The notes below the pieces were generated by a model. It worked only from the letters and a program-made list of their open reading frames with translations, did no database searches and was not told the DNA's origin. A program made the translations under genes and the position numbers. From assembly GCA_963830725.1 (NCBI GenBank), contig CAWHNO010000011.1, positions 124,001 through 188,000 of the forward strand: a DNA stretch of 64,000 nucleotides, in the 5' to 3' direction. Positions within the stretch are counted from its first letter, which is position 1. Each line of letters starts with the position of its first letter. Shown here one piece after another: positions 49,522 to 57,422 of the stretch. The stretch is from DASSUW01 sp963830725 (GTDB taxonomy: Bacteria; Actinomycetota; Thermoleophilia; Solirubrobacterales; Solirubrobacteraceae).

Positions 49522-49970
49522 TCGCCCTCGCTGCGCTGCTGGATCGGGACCGTGCGCGCCTCCGACGGGCTGGCGAGCGGCAGCTCGACGGTGAGGATCC
49601 CGTCCTCGTAGGAGGCCTGTGCGGCGTCGGCCTCGACGTCGACGCCGAGCGCGATCACGCGCCGGAACGCGCCGTGCTCGATCTCGAGCTGCTGGTAGAC
49701 GCGCTCCTGGCCGCCCTCGGGCTTGCGGTGGCCGGCGAGCACCAGCTCGCGGCCGCGGATCTGGAGCTCGATCTCCGACGGGTCGATGCCGGCCAGGTCG
49801 GCCCGCACCACCGCGCGCGGCGGATCCGCCGTGTAGTAGACGTCGACCGCGGGCGAGAACCCGCCGCGGCGCGCGGGCGCGAGCCGGCGGTCGAAGACGT
49901 CGCCGAACAGCTCGTCCATCTCGCGCCGCATGCGCTCGAAGTTGGCGAACAGGTCCCGCTCGTTGGCCAC
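49518..49970 (-). CDS. Hsp20/alpha-crystallin small heat-shock protein
   Basis: 150 residues; GTG 49970 is chosen because it gives ANERDLFANFERMRREMDEL, the normal Hsp20 beginning. The alpha-crystallin domain spans FSPAVDVYYTADPPRAVVRA to ASYEDGILTVELPLA, with DLAGIDPSEIELQIRGRELV. It is a chaperone that holds unfolding proteins. The 11-bp gap from the upstream regulator and the 4-nt overlap with lon make a three-gene operon. Confidence 0.94.
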
Positions 49971-49981
49971 GAGCGGAAAGG

Positions 49982-50326
49982 CTATCGACGGGCGAGCCAG
50001 TCCAGCACGGCCTCGCGCGCGAAGCGCCACTCGCCGGCAAGCTTGCGGCCGGGAAGGTCGCCCTGCTCGGCGAGCTCGGCGACGGCCTCCTCGCCGACCT
50101 GGAGCCAGCTCGCCAGCTCGGCCACGGTCAGCACGTCGGGTGGGCTGAAGGGCCGGAACGCGGCGTGCCCGACCGCCATGCCGTCGTCGGTGGTCTCGAC
50201 GGTGAAGCGGCGGATCATGTCCGCCACGAGGTCCTGCTTCGGGGTCTTGAGCTCGAACGCGGCGCGGTCGAGCTTCTCGGCCTCTTCGGAGGGAAGGCGG
50301 ACGTAAAGAGGCGTGCGACTACTCAT
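49982..50326 (-). CDS. Two-domain DNA-binding regulator (ribbon-helix-helix-like plus excisionase-like HTH)
   Basis: 114 residues from ATG 50326. The N-terminal 45 residues (LYVRLPSEEAEKLDRAAFEL to DLVADMIRRF) look like a ribbon-helix-helix or CopG-type segment. The C-terminal 50 (VLTVAELASWLQVGEEAVAE to FAREAVLDWLARR) are the MerR/excisionase HTH_17 type. It starts the operon with hsp20 and lon. No HspR- or HrcA-type site was seen in front, so this protein is a candidate local regulator; that is inference. Confidence 0.7.
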   Translation of the reverse strand: MSSRTPLYVRLPSEEAEKLDRAAFELKTPKQDLVADMIRRFTVETTDDGMAVGHAAFRPFSPPDVLTVAELASWLQVGEEAVAELAEQGDLPGRKLAGEWRFAREAVLDWLARR

Positions 50327-50329
50327 AGC

Positions 50330-50343
50330 TATCAGGATATCAG
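50330..50343 (-). promoter_or_regulatory. TATCAG direct repeat upstream of the regulator-hsp20-lon operon
   Basis: TATCAG-GA-TATCAG (plus-strand reading) starts 4 bp upstream of the operon's first ATG. Half-sites 8 bp apart so close to the start could be an autoregulatory site or part of a -10 element. Low certainty. Confidence 0.3.
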
Positions 50344-50378
50344 ACGATCTGCGGCTGGCTGGGGAGGTGGCAGATCGA

Positions 50379-50427
50379 CGGGTGTGCTGGGTTTGGCTGA
50401 CATATTCAGCCTAAGTCAGCACACCCG
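50379..50427. repeat. Nested inverted repeat with CATAT loop
   Basis: The outer arms CGGGTGTGCTG (50379-50389) and CAGCACACCCG (50417-50427) pair perfectly over 11 bp. A 5/5 internal bulge follows, then GGCTGA-CATAT-TCAGCC (50395-50411), perfect over 6 bp. It lies between the MBL gene 3' end and the hsp20-lon operon. It could terminate the MBL transcript or be an operator. Its loop and closing pairs match the element at 57285-57319. The rest of this gap (50428-50538) shows nothing recognisable. Confidence 0.75.
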
Positions 50428-50538
50428 GCCGAACCCTCTCGCTCAATGCCGGACAGCAGTCGCACGCCGTCGATCGCGGTTGCCTCGGCGCCGGTCATCC
50501 ATCAGGGGAATCGGCCTCAACCGCCGGCGCTTGGCTAT

Positions 50539-51330
50539 TTACACGCGGTAGACCGCGCCCTCGCGGGCGATCTCGACCGGCCCGCCGAAGCTGCGCTCCG
50601 CCTCGCGCCGGGCCCAGTCGGCGTCCAGCTCGTCGGAGATGTGGGTGAGCACGAGCCGGCGCGCGCCCGCCCGGCGCCCGTGCTCGCCGGCCTCCGCCGG
50701 GGTGAGGTGCCCGCGCGGGCCCGCGCGCTCGGGTCGCGGGAGGGTGGCCTCGATCAGCAACAGATCCGTGTCCTGCGCAAACGTGCACAGCTCGTCGCTG
50801 GGCGAGGAGTCGGCGCTGTACGTCAGCCGCCGGCTGTCGGCCGCGATGGCGACCGCCTGGGTCGGGAGGAAGTGCGGGACGGGCTGGAAGCTGACCTCGA
50901 GCTCGCCGAGCTGTACCGCCCGGCCGGGGTCGTACTCCTCGAGCGCGAACGCGGTCTCGATGTGCTCCTCGCGCATGCCGGACGCCGCACACAGGCGCCG
51001 GAAGGCGTCGCGCGCGCCGGGCGGCGCGAGGAGGCGCGGCCGCGGCGGGAACTCGGTGCCGGGGTGGCCGGCGACCGGCACCGGCTGGTGGCGCGGCGCG
51101 TAGATCAGGCCCGACGCGAAGGGGATGAGGTCGAGGATGTGGTCCGCGTGGAGGTGCGACACCACCACCGCGTCGACCTCCGCGTAGTCGACGACCGAGC
51201 GCAGCTTGCCGAACACGCCGCTCCCGCAGTCGACCAGCAGCCGCGTCTCGCCCGCCGAAACGAGATAACCGCTGCATGCCCCGCCGGCGTCCTGCCAGGC
51301 AGGGGACTTCCCGAGCACCCTCAGCTCCAC
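50539..51330 (-). CDS. Metallo-beta-lactamase fold hydrolase
   Basis: 263 residues from GTG 51330 (giving MELRVLGKSPAWQDAGGACS). The MBL motif is VVVSHLHADHILDLI (HxHxDH near residues 73-78), with upstream RLLVDCGSGVFG, downstream VPHFLPTQAVAI, RLTYSADSSPS (metal Asp) and RLVLTHISDE (last His). The RNase Z/ElaC-like layout suggests a phosphodiesterase, possibly cyclic nucleotide or tRNA processing. The exact substrate is open. Confidence 0.88.
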   Translation of the reverse strand: MELRVLGKSPAWQDAGGACSGYLVSAGETRLLVDCGSGVFGKLRSVVDYAEVDAVVVSHLHADHILDLIPFASGLIYAPRHQPVPVAGHPGTEFPPRPRLLAPPGARDAFRRLCAASGMREEHIETAFALEEYDPGRAVQLGELEVSFQPVPHFLPTQAVAIAADSRRLTYSADSSPSDELCTFAQDTDLLLIEATLPRPERAGPRGHLTPAEAGEHGRRAGARRLVLTHISDELDADWARREAERSFGGPVEIAREGAVYRV

Positions 51331-51429
51331 TGACCCAGCGTAACCGGATACGGGTTTCGCCCGCTCCCCGTCGCCCACGGTTCGGAAGCGCCGGGCGGCA
51401 CCGACCGTGGCGACGGTGATCGTGCGACG

Positions 51430-51753
51430 TTACCCTGCGTGTAGCGCCGCCTGCTCCTGCGCGGTCGGGAACTGCCATGCCGCCTGGCGGCGTCGCTCCT
51501 GCCGGAACACGAAGCGCATCTGGCTCGGCGGGCGAAGGCCTTCGGGAGTGTCCGGCCGGAACGTCGCACATGGCTGGTCGAGCGCCAGCGCGCACAACCC
51601 GTTCCTGCCGAAGAAGCAATCGTCGCAGGTCACCTTGCGACCCTTACCGCGTGCGTCCACCACCCCAGGCCTTCCGTTCACCGATCCGTCACAGGACAGA
51701 CGCAGCAAACCACTCCCGCGGCCGGGCGCAAGCGGCTTCCCCGCAAAACGCAT
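51430..51753 (-). CDS. Small Cys-containing hypothetical protein
   Basis: 107 residues from ATG 51753, with an upstream GAGAGGAAG ribosome-binding site. The core has a CxxC-like cluster: VTCDDCFFGRNGLCALALDQ, then PCATFRPDTP. Four to five cysteines could bind zinc or an iron-sulfur centre. The end is hydrophobic-basic (MRFVFRQERRRQAAWQF). No family was recognised. It lies upstream of the MBL gene on the same strand with a gap of about 100 bp. Confidence 0.6.
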   Translation of the reverse strand: MRFAGKPLAPGRGSGLLRLSCDGSVNGRPGVVDARGKGRKVTCDDCFFGRNGLCALALDQPCATFRPDTPEGLRPPSQMRFVFRQERRRQAAWQFPTAQEQAALHAG

Positions 51754-51819
51754 GGACTTCCTCTCTATCCCGCAAATACCCTCCAAACGGATGAAAAATT
51801 CCTTGCCTGCGACATGCCG

Positions 51820-51841
51820 ACCCCGCTCTGACGGGGTTTTT
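51820..51841 (+). terminator. Orphan intrinsic terminator
   Basis: ACCCCG-CTCTGA-CGGGGT is followed by TTTT(T) on the plus strand. This is the only classic rho-independent terminator in the window. No plus-strand gene ends here: it lies antisense to the leader of the 51430 gene and 30 bp before the SDR start. It could end an unannotated RNA made from 51754-51820, or shield the SDR gene from upstream transcription. Confidence 0.7.
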
Positions 51842-51871
51842 CCTCCCGGCCCACCGGGGAGCGCGTGACGG

Positions 51872-52798
51872 ATGCGACTGCTGGTCACAGGAGTCTCGGG
51901 CTACGTCGGCGCCGCATTGGCGGGGCGGCTGCAGGAGGCCGGGCACGAGGTGCGCGGCTTCGCGCGCTCGCACGAGCGGGTCGCGACGGCCGGCGTGCTG
52001 CTCGACGACGTGGTCATCGGCGACGCGATCAGCGGCGCCGGGCTCGGCCGCGCGCTCGACGGCGTCGATGCTGCCTACTACCTGATCCACTCGATGGAGG
52101 GCCTCGACAACAGCGGCTTCCCGGACCAGGAGCGGCGCGCCGCCGAGCGGTTCGCCACGGCAGCCGTTGCCGCGGGCGTGCGCCGCGTCGTCTACCTCGG
52201 CGGGCTCGTGCCGCAGGACGGCGTCGCCTCGCGCCACCTCGCCTCGCGGCTGGCCGTCGAGCAGGCGCTGCTCGAGGCGGCGGCCGAGCCGATCGCGCTG
52301 CGCGCCTCGATCGTGATCGGCGCCCGCTCACGCTCGTTCCGCTTCCTCGTGCGGCTGATCGAGCGCCTGCCGGTGCTCGCTCTGCCCGGCTGGCGCACGA
52401 ACCGCACGCAGCCGATCGACGGCCGCGACGTGCTCGAGTTCCTCGTCCGCGCCGCGGACGCGCCCGCCGCGCTGGCCGGCCGCTCGTGGGACCTCGCGGG
52501 TCCCGACGCGATGAGCTACCAGGAGCTGATCGAGCGGATCGCCGGCCACATGCTCGTCGACCGCCCTGCGATCTCGCTCAACTTCTCACTCACGCCGGTG
52601 GCGTCGGTCGTCGCCGCCGCGGTGGCCACGGAGGACCCGGGCTTCATCACGCCGCTGATGGAGTCGCTCGAGCACGACCTCCTGCCGCGCCACGACGACG
52701 CCGCCGACGCGTTCGGCGTTAGGTTGCACTCGTTCGACGCAGCCGTCGAGCGCGCCCTGCGCGACTGGGAGACGACCGAGGAGGTGGCCGCCAAGTGA
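51872..52798 (+). CDS. NAD(P)-binding SDR (atypical, NmrA/epimerase-like)
   Basis: 308 residues from ATG 51872. The Rossmann motif is LLVTGVSGYVGAALAGRLQE (GxxGxxG). Later, VVYLGGLVP and the TNRTQPIDGRDVLEFL region match atypical SDR family proteins of the YwnB/NmrA type with C-terminal helical extension. The stop overlaps the SRPBCC start by 4 nt (GTGA). Together they may act on a hydrophobic ligand, as often seen for SDR-SRPBCC pairs; the substrate is unknown. Confidence 0.88.
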   Translation: MRLLVTGVSGYVGAALAGRLQEAGHEVRGFARSHERVATAGVLLDDVVIGDAISGAGLGRALDGVDAAYYLIHSMEGLDNSGFPDQERRAAERFATAAVAAGVRRVVYLGGLVPQDGVASRHLASRLAVEQALLEAAAEPIALRASIVIGARSRSFRFLVRLIERLPVLALPGWRTNRTQPIDGRDVLEFLVRAADAPAALAGRSWDLAGPDAMSYQELIERIAGHMLVDRPAISLNFSLTPVASVVAAAVATEDPGFITPLMESLEHDLLPRHDDAADAFGVRLHSFDAAVERALRDWETTEEVAAK

Positions 52799-53247
52799 CG
52801 CTGGTCAGGGCGTCGATCGAGATCGACGCGCCCCGCGAGCAGGTCTACGACCTCATGCTCGACCCGGCGCGGCTCGACGAGTGGGTGACCATCCACCGCC
52901 GTATCAACTCGCGCGACGCCGGCCCGCCGCGCGAGGGCTACGAGATGGACCAGACGCTCCACCTGCGCGGCGCCAACTTCAAGGTCCACTGGACGCTGAC
53001 CGAGGCCGACCGGCCCGACCGCGCCACCTGGGAGGGCCGTGGCCCCGCCCACTCCTACGCGCGCACCGCGTACGTGCTGCGCCACGCGAACGGCGGTGGC
53101 ACGCGGTTCGAGTACGAGAACGAGTTCAAGGCACCGGGCGGCGTCCTCGGCGCGGCCGCCAGCCGGATGCTGATCGGCGGCGTGCCCAAGCGCGAGGCGC
53201 AGCGGTCGCTCGAGCGGCTCAAGAGCCTCCTCGAGGACGGCCGCTGA
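52795..53247 (+). CDS. SRPBCC/polyketide-cyclase-like lipid-binding protein
   Basis: 150 residues from GTG 52795. The START/SRPBCC fold shows MTLVRASIEIDAPREQVYDL at the N-terminus, a long beta-sheet (GYEMDQTLHLRGANFKVHWT) and the C-terminal amphipathic helix (PKREAQRSLERLKSLLEDG). Members bind hydrophobic ligands. It is translationally coupled to the SDR gene. Confidence 0.88.
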   Translation: MTLVRASIEIDAPREQVYDLMLDPARLDEWVTIHRRINSRDAGPPREGYEMDQTLHLRGANFKVHWTLTEADRPDRATWEGRGPAHSYARTAYVLRHANGGGTRFEYENEFKAPGGVLGAAASRMLIGGVPKREAQRSLERLKSLLEDGR

Positions 53248-53394
53248 CTCACGTAATCGGCGGCGGGTTCAGGTCGACGAGCAGTACACGCGGGTGGTCT
53301 GGACCGGCGCTCGACGGCGACACCCCCGCCCCGCGGGTGACGCTGACGGCGCCCGAGGAGGAATAGGCGCAGGTGCGACATGGCGCGGTTCACG

Positions 53395-53593
53395 ATCCGC
53401 GATCGCGCACGCGGCCACGAAGGCGATCGTCCGCGCCCAGGCCGACCACAGCACTCGCGGCGCCGACGAGTGCACCGCGGAGCTGACGTCACACCTGTTC
53501 GAGACCGAGGACTCCATGAATGCGGCGCAATCGTTCTTGCGGGAAGGGCCGGGCAAGGCGACATTTACTGGTAAGTTGTCACCGTCAAAGTGA
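53395..53593 (+). pseudogene. Enoyl-CoA hydratase/isomerase, C-terminal remnant
   Basis: About 65 residues match the end of crotonase-family proteins: AIAHAATKAIVRAQADHSTR, then CTAELTSHLFETEDSMNAAQ and SFLREGPGKATFTG. The body of the enzyme (usually about 190 residues more) is absent. Upstream (53248-53394) only short unlinked fragments in other frames are seen. It lies in the 357-bp gap before the winged-helix gene and appears to be a relic. Confidence 0.6.
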
Positions 53594-53604
53594 AAGGGCA
53601 CACG

Positions 53605-53964
53605 GTGGCTGACTTCCTGGACGAGAAGCGCAAGGAGATCCAAGACCGGCTCAAGGAGCTGCGGCCGCTGGTGGACGAGTTCCACCGGCTCGAGGCCGCC
53701 GAGCGCGCGCTCTCAGGCATGGAGGCCAAGCCCGCCTCGGCGCCCGCGCGCCGCCGCCGGTCATCCTCCTCCAACGGCCGCCGCGGCCGGCCGCGCGGCT
53801 CCGGCACACGCGCCGCGCAGGCGCTGCAGCTGGTCGAGGAGAACCCCGGCATCACCATCCCCGCGCTGGCCGAGGCCATGGGGATCAAGCAGAACTACCT
53901 CTACCGGGTGATGCCGGGCCTCGCCGAGGAGGGGAAGGTGGTTAAGTCAGGTCGGGGTTGGCAC

Positions 53965-53976
<12 letters not shown>
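53605..53976 (+). CDS. AT-hook winged-helix DNA-binding protein
   Basis: 123 residues; GTG 53605 is chosen because AAAGGG sits 5 bp before it (an alternative GTG is at 53590). The N-terminal helix (FLDEKRKEIQDRLKELRPLV) may form a coiled coil. The middle holds a basic Ser/Arg patch and an AT-hook (GRRGRPRGSG). The C-terminal part is a winged helix (QALQLVEENPGITIPALAEA). It may be a nucleoid-associated protein; that is inference. Its last 12 bp overlap the convergent mdh 3' end. Confidence 0.75.
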
Positions 53977-54942
<966 letters not shown>

Positions 54943-54949
<7 letters not shown>

Positions 54950-56025
54950 TTCATCTCCTCGATAACGGCGTCGGCGAACTCGGAGGTGCCGACCGCCGTG
55001 GGGTCGTCGCGCGTGGGCTTGAGGTCGTAGGTGACCTTCTCGCCCTCCTCGATCACTGCGGCGATCGCGGACTCGAGCCGGTCGCCCGCCTCGCGCTCGC
55101 CGAGATGACGGAGCATCAGCACGCCCGACAGCATCAGCGCCGTCGGGTTGACCTTGTTCTGCCCCTTGTACTTGGGCGCCGAACCGTGGGTGGCCTCGAA
55201 CATCGCCGCGTCGGTGCCGATGTTGCCGCCCGGCGCCAGTCCGAGCCCGCCGATCATGCCCGCGCCGAGGTCGGAGACGATGTCGCCGTACAGGTTGGGG
55301 AGCACGATCACGTCGTACTCCTCGGGCCGCGACACGAGCTGGTTGCACAGATTGTCGATGATCCGGTCCTCGAACTCGATGTCGTCGTAGTCCTCCGCGA
55401 CCTTGCGCGCGACCTCGAGGTACAGCCCGTCGGAGAACTTCATGATGTTGGCCTTGTGAGCCGCCGTCACCTTGCGGCGGCCGTTCTCGCGCGCGTAGTC
55501 GAACGCCGCCCGCACGATCCGCTCGGAGCCGAACACGGAGATCGGCTTGACCGAGATGCCGGAGTGCTCGCGGATCTTCGAGCCGTCGAGATCGCCGATG
55601 AACGCACGCAGCTTCTCCGCCTGCTCGGAATCCTTCTCGAACTCGATGCCGGCGTAGAGGTCCTCGGTGTTCTCGCGCACGATCACGATGTCGGTCTCCG
55701 GGAAGCGCGTGCGCACGCCCTTGTATGCCTTGCAGGGCCGGATGCACGCGTAGAGGTCGAGCTCCTTGCGCAGCAGCACGTTGACCGAGCGGAAGCCAGA
55801 GCCGACCGGCGTGGTCGTCGGGCCCTTGATCCCCACCCCGTTGCGCTTGATCGACTCGAGCGTGCGGTCCGGGAAGGGGTTGCCCTCCTCGCGGTAGACG
55901 TCCTCGCCCGCGGGGTGCTCGTCCCAGTTGAAACCGACCCCTGTCGCTTCCAGAACCCGGCGGGTCGCCTCGGCCAGCTCAGGGCCGGTGCCATCCCCGG
56001 GGATGAGTGTCACGTCGTAAGCCAT
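54943..56025 (-). CDS. icd: Isocitrate dehydrogenase (NAD-type, IDH/IMDH superfamily)
   Basis: 360 residues from ATG 56025. The family motifs are VTLIPGDGTGPELAEATRRV, RKELDLYACIRPCKAYKGV, IVIVRENTEDLYAGIE, AAHKANIMKFSDGLYL and NLYGDIVSDLGAGMIGG. The LYACIRPCK/RENTEDLYAG context favours isocitrate over isopropylmalate dehydrogenase, as does the adjacent mdh, though the two families are close. Coenzyme choice (NAD) is inferred from the short form. Confidence 0.88.
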
Positions 56026-56055
56026 CGGGCAAGGCTATGCCACCATTGACGCTCA

Positions 56056-57216
56056 GTGCTCGGTGGCAGCTCCATCCGCCTGGCGACGATCTTCGGGATC
56101 CGCGTCGGGGTCAACGTCTCGTGGTTCCTGATCCTCTTCCTGGCCATCTTCTGGCTCCAGGAACCGTTCGCCGAGGAGCTCGGGGACGAACAGCAGGGCT
56201 TCATCGTGGCCGTCCTGACCGCCTTCGGGTTCTTCGGATCGATCCTGTTGCACGAGCTCGGGCACGCGGTCGCCGCGCGCCGTGACGGCATCGAGGTGAA
56301 CGGGATCGACCTCTTCTTCTTCGGCGGCGTGATGAAGATGAGCCGCGAGACCACAACCCCGGGGCAGGAGTTCCGGGTCGCGGTCGCCGGTCCGCTGGTG
56401 ACGCTGCTGCTCGTGGTGGTCGGCGCGGTCGCCTCGATGGCCCTGCTCGGTGCCGGCGGCTTCTGGGACGCCGCGCGTCTCGACCGCGCGCAGGCGCCCG
56501 GGGCGTTCGAGCTGTGGCTCAGCTTCATGGTCTCGGCCAACGTCCTGCTGCTGCTGTTCAACCTCGTGCCCGCGTTCCCGCTCGACGGCGGGCGGATCGC
56601 CCGCGCCGCGGCCTGGAAGGTGACCGGGGACCGCGGCAAGGCGACGCGGCTGTCCGCGTACCTGGGCCAGGCGTTCGCGGCGCTGCTGATCGGCTGGGGC
56701 ATCTACGTCCTCGTCGCCGACCGCGACACCGTCGGCGGCCTGTGGGCGATCGTGCTCGGCTACCTGCTCGGGTCGTCCGCCCGCGCCGCGATCGCCCACT
56801 CCGCTTTCACCGAGCGGCTCAAGGGCGTCACGGTGGCCGACATCATGGATGCCGACCCCGTCGTGATCCCGGCCGACCTGCCGGCCACGCAGGCGTGGGA
56901 GGACTATTTCCTGCGCTACCAGGGCTGGCCGTGGTTCGCCGTGGTCGAGCCCGACGGCCGCTACGCCGGCCTCGCCCACCGCGCCGCGGTCGAGCACGCC
57001 GCCTACGCCGAGTCCGGCGAGCAGCCGGTGCGCGAGATCGCCGCCGGCCGCGACGACCTCGTGCGCGACGACGCGCCGCTCGAGGTGCTGATCGGATCCG
57101 AGGCGCTGCGCCGCGTGGGCGCGCTGATGGCCGTCGACGCCGAGGGGCGGCTGCGGGGCGTCGTGACCGTGGAACAGGTCACGCGCGCGCTGCAGGCGCG
57201 GCTTTCGACCGCCTAG
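56056..57216 (+). CDS. Site-2-protease-like M50 metalloprotease with CBS domains
   Basis: 386 residues from GTG 56056. Membrane-embedded motifs are ILLHELGHAVAARRDGIEVN (HExGH zinc site) and LVPAFPLDGGRIARAA (the NPDG-like third ligand). Six hydrophobic helices fill residues 1-230. Two C-terminal CBS-type repeats follow (VTVADIMDADPVVIPADLPA and ALMAVDAEGRLRGVVTVEQV). This is the Rip3-like class that cleaves anti-sigma factors or other membrane proteins. It is followed by the inverted-repeat element at 57227. Confidence 0.93.
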   Translation: MLGGSSIRLATIFGIRVGVNVSWFLILFLAIFWLQEPFAEELGDEQQGFIVAVLTAFGFFGSILLHELGHAVAARRDGIEVNGIDLFFFGGVMKMSRETTTPGQEFRVAVAGPLVTLLLVVVGAVASMALLGAGGFWDAARLDRAQAPGAFELWLSFMVSANVLLLLFNLVPAFPLDGGRIARAAAWKVTGDRGKATRLSAYLGQAFAALLIGWGIYVLVADRDTVGGLWAIVLGYLLGSSARAAIAHSAFTERLKGVTVADIMDADPVVIPADLPATQAWEDYFLRYQGWPWFAVVEPDGRYAGLAHRAAVEHAAYAESGEQPVREIAAGRDDLVRDDAPLEVLIGSEALRRVGALMAVDAEGRLRGVVTVEQVTRALQARLSTA

Positions 57217-57226
57217 CCGGCGCCGG

Positions 57227-57383
57227 CGAACGTCAACTGCGCTGGGTGAGGGAGCAGGGTGTGCCGACCGCGCTGTCGGTGCTTGGCGCGTTGACCGGAC
57301 ATATTCCGGTCAAGGCGCCATCCGCTTGAAGCCCACGGCGCGGCCGGCTCCACCGCACCCCTACCCAGCGCAGTTGACGTTCG
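57227..57383. repeat. 157-bp element with 21-bp terminal inverted repeats and inner CATAT hairpin
   Basis: The termini are perfect 21-bp inverted repeats (57227-57247 and 57363-57383; the left one begins CGAACGTCAACTGCGCTGGG). Inside are CCGAC-6nt-GTCGG (57264-57279) and a long hairpin with GGCGC-G-TTGACCGGA / CATAT / TCCGGTCAA-G-GCGCC (57285-57319, one mismatch). No protein is encoded and no flanking duplication was found. It may be a MITE-like insertion or a structured leader for sdhA, which starts 40 bp later. Confidence 0.85.
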
Positions 57384-57422
57384 GGACACCTGCAGCGGTC
57401 GAGGGTCATAGACTCCGCCGTC

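Noticed and set aside
50327..50538. CIRCE or HAIR element for hsp20/lon control
   Set aside because: Neither GCACTC-N9-GAGTGC nor CTTGAGT-N7-ACTCAAG, nor a close variant, is present in this gap.
57374..57414. TTGACG (in the right terminal repeat) and TAGACT as an sdhA promoter
   Set aside because: Spacing is 29 bp, too long for a sigma-70-type promoter.
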